From Chiua virens (taxonomy: Eukaryota; Basidiomycota; Agaricomycetes; Boletales; Boletaceae), in the NCBI GenBank assembly GCA_019787685.1, contig JAHNUO010000006.1:1054001-1118000 (forward strand): 64,000 nucleotides of DNA. Reading direction: 5' to 3'. This document shows positions 48,531 through 61,457 of the stretch, piece after piece. The stretch's first letter is position 1. The number at the start of each line of letters is the position of its first letter. The notes under the pieces were generated by a model that searched no databases, was not told the DNA's origin, and worked only from the letters and a program-made list of their open reading frames with translations. A program made the position numbers and the translations under genes.

Positions 48531-51500
48531 TCAAGGGCTCGATTCCGAGCTCTCTAGTTCTAACCCATGCAGCTCAATGCTATACATGCCATAGTTACGG
48601 TCTGCAGCTTTGGATGCTGCAGAGTCACCAAGGCTCTGGTCTACGCCACACTGAAGGTTTAGGATAACCTTGTACTCGTCAAAGGAAAATATTTTGTTTC
48701 TGCGGACGCTATCAAGCAAACCCTGCAATGCATTCAGTTAGATTCAAGAATGGAGTGAGGGCACGCATACTTGAGGTCCCAGTGAAAAGAGTGCGTAGTA
48801 TTGTCTAACCCTTTCAAAATGTGCCGGCTGTTCACCATCACCGATGGTACGAAGACTTTGTTGGAGTGCTCGGATGCTCCGATTGATTTTCTTGATGCCA
48901 AAATCATTTGCCATGTGGATTTGGCGAGCATTGTTGATCAGTAGTTGTTCAACCAAACCACGAAGGCCAAAGAATACGAAACTGCGTGGAACAGTTGGCG
49001 CATTATGAGATATAGAAGATCGACAAAAACCTTTGTTCATTTTTGAGCAACGTCGTGGATGTGAATTCGTCGAAATTGCTGAGTTCCGAATTCATATCGA
49101 CAATGTACGGATCCGGCTCTCCAGCTTCATGGTCAATTTGGTAATTTCCCTGAGTTGATAAGCTCAGCGGGTGCATGATTCCACGCATGGCATGTTAACC
49201 CACATGTCGAAAGGCGGCATCGAGATAGTAGATAGTCCTACAGCGAATTTCGATCCTTATCGTGTGTAGGATGATTTCGGCCAACTGAGTATATGTCTTC
49301 AGCAACGCACCAAAGCGCCTGCGTTTCGTGCAATCAGAAAGATGCAGCCCCAGAGGAACCCACTTACAATGCTGTCTCTTGCGAAAGAGGCAAACTGAGT
49401 TGGTTTTCTCTGGAGGCGTCATTCAGGGAAGACGAGAGTGCGGTCGCCGAATCTAAACATGAGAAGGCCGATTCAGGTGAAAGTACATCTTCAGGAGAAG
49501 ATTTCAAGGCATCTAGTTCCTGCGTGAACCAGGCCTGTAAAACGATTCGTCAGAAAATCGTAACATGTCATGCGGACAGGATGACATACGACACTCCGAT
49601 AAAGGCTGCAAAGTACAGCAATATTTCGGACTGAAGGGTTAAGATCACCTTTACCCACAGAACATCCAGCCAGATAACCCATTTCCAAGTGACTTTCTTG
49701 TCTGCATAGCTGTTGCTTAATCACACTATCCTTGTTCCGAAAGTGAGCTTAATTTACACCATCACCAGGCAGAGGTAAACTGACCTCCGCCACGAAGAGC
49801 TCAGACAAGCAAGGGCTTAACTCGGATTTTTGTGCCCATTGGGCAGCAAGAGATGGGGATGAATGTCCTTCAATTCCACCGATCGAGACGAGAGTCTGGA
49901 AGCGATGGCTGCACCGCTGATAAAATTGGATGATAACGCCGACAATAAGCCTCGAATACTTTTCCCGATGGAATGGTGTCGTGCGAAGCATCGCACAAAG
50001 AGAATTGATCAGGGCCATCAGCTGCGTAGCCACCTACGGAGAGCTCAATTAAAAATCGCGGTTTTTTGACAGTAAACAGCCCACCTTGAGAATAGGTCGG
50101 GAGCTAAACCGTGTCGACGATGCGTCGAGCTGAAAGGCGTCAGGAACTGTACACGATCAATTCACGGACCAGGTGTCGCAACATCGAAGACACGTACCAG
50201 ACACTGCATGGTGGAACAATAATGATATCTTCTCCTCTAACTGTGGCAAGTATACCTTAAGGACGAAGTCATCCAATACCTCACTTGCGGACCGTGCGCT
50301 CTCCAAGCCGTCGGGTAATATGTTTGCGACTCTACCCAAAAAGGAGAGGGTCGGCTGGAATAAAACACTAACATGAAATGCGTCCGGTTTGATGAGCAAA
50401 CGATGATGTTGTCCGACACCAGGGACGCGTTCGTCGGAGCCAACCGAGGAAAGGGCACTTTGCACCGCATACTCCGAAGAACTCTGTACGAGCCCTGGCA
50501 TGGTATCTCGAAGGACCCGCATAAGTTCATCCTCGTGTCTCCGAAGGACTTTTCCTGTCGACTTGGTATCAGTGTCTGCAAATCGGAACATTCCCTGTAA
50601 TTGATGATACACATGATTGAAAGAAACAATTTATTGCATTAGACGAGTACCTTGACCCTGTCTCGTGTAAATCGCCCCTCACGAAGTACTTCATTGATCG
50701 AAGTGATTGGATTTCGGCCAGCGACGGCACTTCGTTCTTCGTCGGTCAAATAATCACCGAGAAGAGTTCGAACCTAATATCTATCTTTAGCGCCGACACC
50801 AATGACACCGAAAGGTCAAGTTACCTCGGTCTGTATTGGCAACCATACATCGGCTATAGGGAAAAGACTCCGAGGCTTGGCCCCAGAAGAGTCCTTGAAA
50901 TCTCGTCTCTGAATGTAGGGTTAGTGGCGTTGGGATATGACCAAGATAAAGCTCAGTTGTACTCACCGATCCAATACGGTTGGCTACTTCGAAGACTACG
51001 CGGAGGCCTTGTGTTACGGCATCCAATTTGGAGTAGATTGTCCAAAAAAGGTCTCTTAGAATCTCCTGATCATGATGCTTCGAGGTCGACTCCAGCGCGG
51101 CAAGACGAAGTGTAGAGGTTGTTGTTGATACGCCCTTATGTGAAAGAGCCGTATGAACACAGTTCGTGGCAGCAGATTTGTCGGGAACAAAAATGTAACC
51201 TCCGTCAACTTTGGAACCAAAGGTAGCAGCTGTGAGAAAGGCCGAACTTCTCTTCGACTCTTCCGCCCGCTCTTCAACTTCGTCAACAGTAGACTCGATT
51301 AATGAGAAAATCTCGTTTTGTAGTCGTTGCATGATCGAATCAAGAGCGTTCCCCAGTTTGCCTAGAATGGCCAGAGATTCCAGAAGTGTCTCTATATAAG
51401 TAAACGAGTCTGCTTCAGGATTGACATTGGAGTGGTTAAGGTGGAGTGCACTCGATGTAGCCAATATACCAAGATTTGATGGAGATGAAGATATTGATAT

Positions 51501-53321
51501 TGACGTTGATAGTTCTTGCATACTAACACTAGTACGAAAGTTAGCATCATCAAGATCATAAGGAGCGTCATTCGGTCGAGTCGCCAGACCGCTGAGATAG
51601 CGTGAGAGACGAGTCCCTTGAGTATTTTGAGAAAGAAGAAGTGAGGGACGCCGGATGGAACCATTTAGAGTACTCGTTTGTGCTGCTTGGTCCTCGAACC
51701 CCACTTTCGGTACTGAGTGTTGATTGAGGAATGGTTGACTAGGCTATAAGAGGCCACGCACACATTGACTGACCAGGTGTGTAAGGAGTCCACCGTGTTT
51801 CACACCAGAATGACTTGAGGTAAAGATGGTTATGAAGCTCGTCAACTAAGATATCTCGTAGCGCCTGTGGTTGATAAGGATCCTAGCACGCCAGAAAGAT
51901 GATATGAAAGACCCACAGTCTCTTGCCCGAGAAGATACGACCGTAAATCTGTGACAGCACCAATCTCTTGCATGTCGGGTTTATTAATTAGCTTCAGACT
52001 CCGTATTAGTAAGACTGAAGCTTGTATGAGGCGCTTCTCCGAGATCAGAGCCTCAAGGGCATCGGGAACAGATTTCAAATGTTCACTGGGACAGTCAGCA
52101 TCGGCGTACGAACGGAAAAAGTTCGACATACATCTGATCCAGCAATCGCATCATTTCCTCCAATGTCTGTCCTCTGGCCCACATTTGAACGAGATCCGCG
52201 CGTTTGCTACCCAGGGATTCCTTGGTTTCCTGAAGAGATCCACGCGTTTCCTGTATTTGGGTTTGAGCCTGCCCTAGGTGGTTCAGCAATGCGGCATGAT
52301 GCGGCAGTGCATCGGCGAAAGCCTTGTAATGCTCTGCCCAGTACCCTGAGTCGGAAGAAAGCACGCTGGAGAGAATCTGACTGACGATCAACTGAGCCCT
52401 TGAGCGCTTGTGAGAGCATTTCCTTCGTTTTCCTGAACGAGGCCATACTTTTTCCAATCGAAGACTCGTCAAGTAAGGAGAGAGCTAGGTCTACATTGTT
52501 GAACTAAAAGAAACCATTAGCATCTCTACTTATCAACCATGTTTGAATGGAAAGACACATACATCGGGGTCTATGACAAACTCCCATTCGTCTCTGATTT
52601 GATCCAGGATAGCTAGGGCGATCGTAAGTCGTGGTTCCACGCAAAAGGCTCTAACTATCAAGGCTTTGAACTGACCGTCGATTTCTCCGGTTTTAGCCTT
52701 CGTGGTGGGTTTCTTGTAAGGCATGCGCTCTTTTATTCGGTCTTGCCGCGCCCTTTCACGTTCGATCTCCAAGCGTCGTTCACCCTCATCGTTGCCATTG
52801 GTGAGCCCACGCCTGCGGGAATGAGTTTCTCCAGCATCTCTGAAAGCGGCCATAGCTGTGGAGAGAGCGGGAGAGGTCGCGGTTGATGGAAAGGACGATC
52901 CTGATGAATCGTTCGCCACAGAATGGGGAGGGTCCAATCGGGGATTAGCGGGAAGAGAAATAGTACCTATGGGACGATATTGGACCGAAGCATCCGAAAG
53001 GGTCGTACTCGAGCTGTCCCGACGTTCTCTCGCATTCGGATCGTTGACTATGTGAGAAGACGTTGAGGTGCGTTCAGAAATCGAGTAGTCAGAAGGTTGA
53101 CGAGGCCTGAGGTCGGATCTCTGTGGGCGATTCGGGCGATTCGGAGACGAAATGGGAGGGGCCTTGGGTGAGGAAAATGCAGCGTTGCTTGGGGTGGATG
53201 GACGGGAAGGAGGTCTCGCGATCTGGAGAGGTCGGGTTGTCGGAAGTGAAGTCGGGTAGTTGAGCGAGTTGGGGAGGGGACTGGATATCGAGGGAGCACG
53301 ACGAGGAGTCGACTGAGACAT
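48531..53321 (-). CDS. SEC8: Exocyst complex component SEC8
   Basis: A subunit of the exocyst, which tethers secretory vesicles to the plasma membrane at growth sites. The start at 53321 gives MSQSTPRRAPSISSPLPNSL, a Ser/Pro-rich fungal N-terminus of about 200 residues. The Sec8 core begins with IALAILDQIRDEWEFVID, VDLALSLLDESSIGKS, FRKTKEMLSQALKGSVD, RGSLQETKESLGSKRADLVQ, MRLLDQ and LKSVPDALEALISEKRLIQA, then IGAVTDLRSYLLGQETV and VDELHNHLYLKSFW. Central and C-terminal helices include DLFWTIYSKLDAVTQGLRVV, LDDFVLKVYLPQLEEKISLL and HMANDFGIKKINRSIRALQQ, ending ELHGLELESSESSP. Many short introns interrupt it; individual exon ends were not all fixed. It is head to head with the decayed LDAH homolog. 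Confidence 0.92.
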
Positions 53322-53388
53322 GTTCAAGGTTGTCGTCTCCGTCGTTGCACTTCAAGTCGCGTAGTACTAGCTAAGCTGGGAAACCAAC
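53322..53388. promoter_or_regulatory. Short divergent promoter between SEC8 and LDAH homolog
   Basis: 67 bp between the SEC8 start and the first ATG of the LDAH-like gene. Whatever the state of the LDAH homolog, this interval must serve SEC8 transcription. No motif was identified. Confidence 0.45.
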
Positions 53389-54654
53389 ATGATCGGTACC
53401 AATTGTCTTAACGATGTCGTTTCCACCCTTCTTACTCCCACTTCAGCAACCGTGGTCACCAAAACACAGCGAGACTCTCCTAAAAACTTTCTTCTGTTCA
53501 TACCAGGCACGTATGCATGTTCCGCAGTATCTCACAACTAGTCATCGTCTGCAGGGAATCACGGTGTCATAGACTTTTACACGCACTTCCTCGACACTAT
53601 TCACGACCTTGATACCTCGGGCACGCTTGCCATCCTCGCATTCTCACATGTCGGCCATGCTCCATCCCTAGCCTCAAAACACCGTCGTTCCGGTCTCCGT
53701 TCTTCCCAGTTTGGCCTGACATGCCTGAAACGTTTTGTACATTCAGGTACGCTGGTAGAGCCACCGGAACAGTGACCAACGACTTCCATGGATCCTGATC
53801 AATCGGGTACCATCCTGTGGTCCTGGCTGTGGATGGGAAGCCTGCCATGCTCGAAAGAGTCAGGCTTCCTGTGGCTCGCGCGAGTGAGCCATGCACTGCG
53901 GTGCAGCTCCAGAACGCCGCACAGTCCGCCTTTGGTTTTTTTCCGTCAAGGTGGTCCTGATGGGTACACAGTATCGGCGCTTGGCTTGGCTTGCAGGCAA
54001 GTTCTCAATTCCAGACCCATTTCGCACTTGCAAATAACACCGTTAAGGTTTTGAACCTGTGTTCCAGTGCCGTATCCCATGTCTTTCTGCTATTTCCTAC
54101 TATCGCCGAGATCGCAGACACCCCAAACGGCAAGAGGTTCTCTATTCGTGGTGTTTTACCTTGATATCTTTATCTCTTGACTGACTTTACATGTCAGTGG
54201 TTGTTTCGTGCCCCATTACCTCGCATTATCGCCAACCTCGCACATCGTTTCTATTATCTACCTGTGTGGATCCTCGGCATGCTGTTTCCTTCATATCCTC
54301 CCTTGCCGCTCAATGCACTACATTTACTGGTGCGATCGCCCGGGGGATTCACCCCAGGCAAATTTCGCAGCGATGTCGATGGCTCACGACGAGATGCTCA
54401 ACAAGCATAAGCATCTGTTATGGTTCTGTTTCACTCAATGTGATGATTGGTTTGGTAGGCAAAAGGCCATGATCGTTGGAATGTTGACAGGGGATGAGAG
54501 CCGTATTTTTTATGATGATTCGGGTGTTAAACATGCCTTTTGTATCAGTACGTTGGTCTCTATTCTCGCGAGAATGTGCTCAAGGTATCTGATAGATCAT
54601 AGCGAAGAGATGGGAAGACAATGTGACGCGTTGCTAGATACGATGTTGTACTAA
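53389..54654 (+). pseudogene. Decayed lipid-droplet-associated hydrolase (LDAH/UPF0554) homolog
   Basis: LDAH proteins are alpha/beta hydrolases on lipid droplets. Recognisable pieces appear in order: NFLLFIPGNHGVIDFYTHFL (completed across a GC-AG intron at 53507-53554), LAILAFSHVGHAPSLASKHR, VQLQNAAQSAFGFF, VKVVLMG, VSHVFLLFPTIAEIADTPNG, WLFRAPLPRIIANLAHRFYY, FAAMSMAHDEMLNKHKHLLW and CDDWFGRQKAMIVGMLTGDE. The pieces lie in different frames, with breaks near a T7 run at about 53937-53943, near 53957 and near 54360-54367. At the nucleophile elbow, where the family has GHSxG, the sequence reads GYTVSALGLA after one frame repair, so the catalytic serine is missing. This combination suggests a decayed gene, although some frame breaks could be assembly errors. 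Confidence 0.68.
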
Positions 54655-54787
54655 TAGTAGTCGATCGAATGTCACATGACCGGTGCTGACCAAGCGGATC
54701 GTGGTGGCCTCATGAACGCGACTTGGGACAACGCGCTCGTTTTTGCATCTTGCAATCGAGTCACTGCTTGCACGTCAACTCGTTGCA

Positions 54788-57700
54788 ATGGCTGACTCAT
54801 TCAGTGATCCAGCGCTTCTTTTCAGCCCTCACCGGCTCTCCCCTCTCACTTCCGAACCTCCCGATACACCTTCCCCTAGTCTTCAGCGGATCGTGACCGC
54901 GTCGGCGCGTGGAAACGTTCAATTTTTTATAGCGCCACCGAGACTTTCTCCATCTATCAAAGCACTTTATCAACCGACTCCGTTTGATCTCGGAGGCGAC
55001 CCAGAATTTGTGCGCGATGACCTCGACGCAGTCGTTGGCGAGTTCCCATTAGATGGCAGGGGCAAACCGTCGCATTATTTTGTTCGTTTCAAAGACGGAC
55101 TCGCGCGCAGGGTCAATTACAGCTCGTTCTTGCTCTCTCTCATTAGTAATATCTAACTTTCTTTAGATCTCCTCGCATACATTTCTCTTTCAATTTAGTG
55201 ACTTTGTCGATAAATACCGTGCGTTGCCGGAAGGTGTTCTTTGTCATGTTGTCTAATAAATCTCTCCAGAACGTCAAAAGGCACAGGGTCTACTTGCACA
55301 CTTTGATCCTGCTTCCAACGATGTTCATGAATACTCGCGAATGAATCCTATCGACCCAGTTACTCGCTCTGCAGCTTTCCTATCACCCTTTGAGGATGGA
55401 GACGCATCATTGTCACCTCTTTCCGATTCTTTCACGGAGGAGGACGGTGATGGAAATGATGACGAGGATTATTCTTTCCTAGCCTTGACTCGTCAATCTG
55501 CCCGCCTCGCTGCAAGCAACGGGAAGCTCAAACAAAGCAAGCTTCCTTTTAGCCCCAAGAAACTCCGTGCAAATCACGTTCAACGGGGACGATCAGTTTC
55601 TGCCTCTGGAGATGAGCTAGGTGGCTATGGTCAGGTAGACTCTGACGTAGAAATCATTCCTAGAAGGTCGACACGCACAACGAGGCGCGTTCGTACAATC
55701 CTTACCGATGATCTTGTCGACGATGGAGAGTTAGATGATGATGACTACCTTGATGGTCCTCAACGCAAGTCCCGGACGCAAGCTGGCAAAAAATTCAGAA
55801 AGAAGGGATCTACCATGACTCGGCCTGCCTATGGACACTTTCGTGACATCGACGATCTTGCTTTTGATTTCTACGATGACGATGAAACGCTGCCCCTTCG
55901 TGCCCACAGAGACATCTGCGAGAGATGCCACAAGCTTCCCGCCCACGAGCTGCTGATGAAAGCGAACAAAAGCAGGCGCAAGATTAAAAGCGACGAGCAC
56001 GAATCAGATGACGAAGACCATATACAGACTTTGGGAGGCTGGGTTCGATGGTTTGGATAGTCCAGGATCTGCTCCGTCATGTTGCTGATCCAATTTTACA
56101 GCCTCAAATGTCCCGTGGTTGCTCATTGGAAGTGCCTGGCGCAAACTCAAAGAGACGAAATTACTCGGGCTGCTCGTGCTCGTGATAAAGAGCGGTGGAG
56201 TGCGCAAGGAGGAGAACCGTCTCCTGCCGATTTACCCAATCGCAAGGACCTAAATATCAATCACACAACTGAATTCATCTGTGGCATGTGTATGAAGGGT
56301 GGTATTTGTATGGGGTGCTTAGAAGTGGCTTTAGAAGCCGACTCATCGCTTGCGAACAAGCCTGCCCCCAGGTCCTCACATGAACCTGCACAAGGTGATA
56401 CTGCTGTCGTTGAAATGGGCGATGATATCTCGGTTATTGTGGACAACGCTTCGTTGCAGCCCCCCCGTGAACTCCTTTTCAGATGCTTTTCTTGCAGACG
56501 ACTTGCTCATTATCGACATTTACCTGATCCGGAGAGCGAGGCTTGGGAAGACGCAGACCTCGCAAGTTACTATCAAGAAGAAACTGATTGGCGCTGTGCT
56601 GATTGCGCTTCATACATTTATCCACTGGATAAAATTCTGGCCTGGCGACCCTACCCTCCAGGAGCTGTCGAACACCCTTCAGCAGACCCTGCTCACGCCA
56701 AATCTCCTCTACCTCGAGAATACTTGGTAAAATGGGTCGACCGTAGTTATCGACGGACGCAATGGGTGCCTCACATGTGGCTGGTTTCGACCAGTTTGTC
56801 GAAATTGAAACATTTCCTCGCCAAGGGATCCAAAATCCAGCTTCTCGACGAACCAGCATCTGACGACACTGTTATGGATGTCGACAAGCCTAATTATTTT
56901 GACAAACAGCCAACTGTCTTCGAACCCAGTATAGACGATACTCCCGAACTTGGTACTTCGATTGAGCCGAAACACGTTTCACTTGGTCCTTTGCTCGACG
57001 CTGAGCGCCGAATCCCTCCGGCTTGGAAGACCATCGAGCGGGTCCTCGATGTGCGGTTTTGGAATCCGGAGACAAAAGCGAACGGGAAGCACAAGAAGAG
57101 TACCGTACGCAAGAGTCATGGCGGTGATGCACTTCTAAACTCTCAACATCAGCTAGAACGGGCTTATAGGGAGGGTGAACAGCCCGATGAGTCATTTATG
57201 GAGGAATTGGATGAATGGGAGTCGAGGACAAGCGCAGCATTATCGGTCGAGTACATCGACCAAGTTATATGGGTATTCGTTAAATGGGAGGATCTGGGGT
57301 ATGAAGAAGGTCAGTATCTCAACTTTATATTTGACAATCTCCCTTAGTTTTTTGCAGCGACTTGGGATTCTCCACCGCGCCGCGAAGAACCCGGTTACAG
57401 TGCCTATGAGCGCGCTTTCCTGGTTTTCGTTGCATCCCAAGAAGCCCATGTGAAGAAGAAGCGGAAAGATATTGACCGTATTGAATCTCGAAAAGAGAAC
57501 GGTTACAGCACCTCCGCTCTCAAACGAGACATCGACGAGCAGCCTGATCTTGGACAGGCTGAACATCTTAAGCTCATGAGATTCCAGGTATGTGGTCTTA
57601 CTTTAATCAAACGCTTTACTCATGAACTTACAGATCGATGGATATAACTGGATCTGTGATAATTGGTGGAATCGTCAGCCTTCTATAGTAGCCGATGAAA

Positions 57701-60700
57701 TGGGTTTAGTTTGTCATCCATTGCTTTTCTTCCCGACTGTGTCTTGATATTGTTTGTAGGGAAAAACCGTTCAGATTGTCACGTCCCTTGGGACGTTAAT
57801 CGAAAAGTTCGAGGCGGCTCCGGCGCTTGTCGTCGTTCCAAATTCCACGATCATCAACTGGGTTCGGGAGTTCTCGCGCTGGGCTCCCAGGCTTAGAGTG
57901 GTGCCTTTCTTCGGAGAAGCCAAATCAAGGGATGTGGTCATGCGATATGAATTATTTCACGCTCGCAAACACGAACCGAAATACCATGTTCTGATCACTA
58001 CATATGAGACTGTTACGAATCCTAAGGATTTTGCCGCAGTCTTCAAGAGTGTAGGTCGCTGGGAGATTTTGGTTGTCGACGAGGGTCAGCGCCGTGAGTT
58101 TTTCCCTGCTAGCTTCAAATTTTCGTTTCACTCCTTTGCAAAGTGAAAAACGATAGCAATGTGCTCTTCAAAAAATTAAATGAGCTCAAGCCAATCCACC
58201 GGGTCATCATGACAGGAGTCAGTCAAATTTCGTCTCACCTCAATTATTTACCCAACATTTTCCCCTTAGACCCCACTGAATAACAATATCCGAGAACTAT
58301 TCAACTTGATGAACTTCCTTGACCCCGACCAATGGCAAGATCTCGAAGCACTCGAGAAGGAATATGAAGAGCTCAGCGAAGATCTAGTACGCCAATTGCA
58401 CACAAGATTGAAACCATATTTCCTTCGCCGTGTCAAGAGTGAAGTGCTTCAGCTCCCACCCAAGGTATTTGCAATCTGTCTGACAATAGTCCACTGAACA
58501 TATTTTGGGTAGAACGAGGTCATTGTCCCTCTTTCGATGACTCCATTGCAGAGAGAGATCTATCGATCGATTCTTAGTGAGGCCATGATGCGGCGTGTAT
58601 GGGCTGGATATTCACCTTGCCTTAGGCCAGAACTTAGACGTCCTCAAACATCTTACGCAGGTGTCGACCATTGGAGCTGGTAAAGCAGGAGTCTCAAAGA
58701 CGAATATGAACAACCTGCTGATGCAGTTACGGAAGTATGTACCCGTAGTTGCCATTGATCCTTCTCACGAATGGTGTTAGGTGCATTCAACACCCATACT
58801 TGATCTCGGATGATATTGAGCCTCAAGGTCTTGGGCCCCACGAGGCTCACGAGAAACTAATTGACGCCAGCGCAAAACTTCGGCTCCTGAAATCACTTTT
58901 ACCCAGACTCAAGGCAAGAGGTCATCGTGTACTCTTATTCAGTCAAGTATGTCTTGTTTCTTTGCGTAGCTTGATTGTCTTTCATTCATACTTTCAGTTT
59001 GTCATTGCTCTCAACATCGTCGAAGACTTCATAAGGGGCGAGGATTACAAATACCTTAGATTGGTGCCACCTTCAGCTCTATGGCCGACCTTCGCTTCAC
59101 TTAAATTTTCTTTTTCAGGACGGCGAAACAAAACAAGCAAGCCGACAGAAGGGGATGGATGACTTCAACAGGCCAGATTCGGAATATTTCATATACCTGC
59201 TAACCACTCGTGCTGGTGGTGTTGGTATTAACCTTTACACTGCAGACACAGTGATTATTTTTGACCCGGATTTTAATCCGCATCAGGTCAGGGAACATGT
59301 ATTATTTTTTGATCGCCTCGCTCATATACACGCAGGACCTCCAAGTATGAGGACATTTCGCTCTATCCCTGTCACGTTCTAAACATATTTAGGCAATTGC
59401 TCGTGCGCATCGTTATGGACAACAGAAGACATGCCTCGTATTCAAACTCATGGTGAAAGACACTGCTGAAGGCAAATGCCGTTGTTTTTTGAATCATCCC
59501 TGTCTGACTTCCTGCAGAACGAATTATGCAAGCGGGCAAGAAGAAACTAATCCTCGATCATCTAATCGTGCAGAAGATGGATGACGATGAAAGCGGTGAC
59601 GACCTAACATCAATTCTGACCTTCGGTGCCAGGGCGCTCTTTGAGGAGGGTGACCAGAGTTCGAAAGACATCATCTGTGCGTCGTAATTCGGTTCTCCTG
59701 GTAGAATCAGGCTTACCCACCCCACAGACACTGACAATGACCTTGATAAACTCATCGAGAAAACAGAGGTGGAAGGGGAGGAACAGAATATTCCCTCCGA
59801 GCCAGGCCTGAAGTTCAACTTCGCCAAGGTATGGGCAGCAAAGAAGGACGTTCTTGAAGACCTTGGGGAAGCCGTACCCGACGTCGACCAGGGAGATTCG
59901 TGGGCTCAGGCGCTAGAACGTATAGCTGCCTCGAAGGGTGCAATCCAAGAGAAGGAAGTGACAGGCCGTGGAGTTCGTCGAAAGGCTGCTGCTGCTTTCC
60001 CTCAGGTTTGTTTTAAAAGATCCGTACTGTTCTATGTCTAATTTCATGTTTTACAGCAACAACTCGAATTTCTAGATGGTCCAGATGACACCCCCACCAA
60101 GGATAAAAGCAGAGGCAAAAAGAAGAGTCGAAAATTAAAACTGGGAACATCATCAGATTCTGATGCATACGACGCTTCGACTCATCATGGTGCTGGTGAT
60201 GATGACACCGATGCGACGACGGAGTCAATGGTTGGCGAATCTGAACTGCCACCGACCCCAGAATTATCTAAGCAACGACATAACCTGGCTGTACCCTTTC
60301 CAACTACAGCATCCAGGTCAGCTCTCTGCGAGATTCAGAAGTGTGGCCTCTGTGGACGTGATCATGGATCCGGTGCATGTATTATGACAGAAAGCCACTC
60401 GAATCTTGTGGAGTACCGGGAGATCTTAATGAATCATGCGGGCGATGAGCCATGGGAATACAGAGTGGGTAGTTCTCCTAGTTCTTGTGAATGTCGCGTT
60501 CAAATACGCACTCAGAAACTTGCTATCGAGGCCATAGAGCAAGCGTTGCACGCTCGCGGTCAAGGACATTTGTTAGCTGGACAGCCTCTCAAGCTGGTCT
60601 CCAAACCAGGACCCTCAAAGTCTGTGAAAACCAACGGGTCAGGTAAACGCGGAGAGAGAGTCCAGCACAATTCGACCTCATCGCAACCGCCTGCACATAT

Positions 60701-61131
60701 GTTGGCTAGAATCCCTCTTCCCCCTGTCGTTGGGAATAACCGGGGGAGCATTGCAGACGGAAACTCTACCCTCCCGTTGGACCACGCGTTGCCGGTAGTG
60801 CTGCCCTCCAAACGCATGTCTTCGCCTAGTGAAATGCCTGAGAATTTGGCGAAGAAGCAGAAGCAGAGTGTGTTTTCTGGCTGCCCTGTGTGCCTTGGAT
60901 CCCAACATCCCATTGAGAATTGTCCAGTCATCAACCAGGACACAAATAGGTTTGTCATAGCCGTACAAATCTACTCCCATTTCTGACATGGGTTCCAGTA
61001 TCATGAAGCATATTGTGCGGTTATCGGAGGACGCATCGCAAAAATGGGTAGTCAAGAAACTCCGACGTCTTCTTAAACAGCGGAAGCAAGAGAGCGAAGC
61101 AGCAGAGCCATCTGGCCATGACAAGATGTGA
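54788..61131 (+). CDS. Mi-2/CHD-type SNF2 chromatin remodeler (Mit1-like)
   Basis: An ATP-dependent nucleosome remodeler of the nucleus. Exon 1 is 54788-55125 and exon 2 (55199-55218) is only 20 nt; the following introns keep phase. After an acidic region with SRTRR-like basic clusters come PHD-like cysteine clusters ([79 protein letters not shown]). A chromo-like segment follows: [20 protein letters not shown] and [20 protein letters not shown]. The SNF2 motor has [91 protein letters not shown] and [20 protein letters not shown]. Exon 59336-59344 is 9 nt (Asp-Leu-Gln). C-terminal zinc-knuckle-like motifs include [13 protein letters not shown] and [14 protein letters not shown]. Closest by layout to fission yeast Mit1 and other Mi-2 proteins. 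Confidence 0.92.
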
Positions 61132-61457
61132 ATGTCTGCTTGATTCTCGTCCCTCCCGAGACGTAGGAAATGGAATGTTGGACATGCAGTAATCCGGTTA
61201 TCTTAATTGTTACAGTACCGTATTGCACTTGGGTATGCCCAAGTGGTATATTTTGTCATACTTAGCGCTTAGCATTCGTTGAACCAAGTTGGTCAACTCC
61301 GACTACGTACGTAAAGGGATTGCTCGACTGGTCGGGTTTACGATTCTCACATCTCACGGACAGCTCTCCGCTCGAAGTACAAAGTTGTTGGGCAAGGGGA
61401 CACCAGCAAAAATAAAACCATCTCCTAATCGAAATTCTGGTATCGCCTACCAGGCTG
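61132..61457. other. Intergenic region between Mi-2-like and RNase III-like genes
   Basis: About 326 bp between tandem plus-strand genes; it holds the remodeler 3' end and the next promoter. A plus-strand frame starting near 61289 runs through but is not in frame with the RNase III-like protein. Nothing else was recognised. Confidence 0.4.

Noticed and set aside
53597..53896. Minus-strand 99-codon frame inside the LDAH homolog
   Set aside because: It is antisense to recognisable LDAH segments and has no domain; treated as a shadow.
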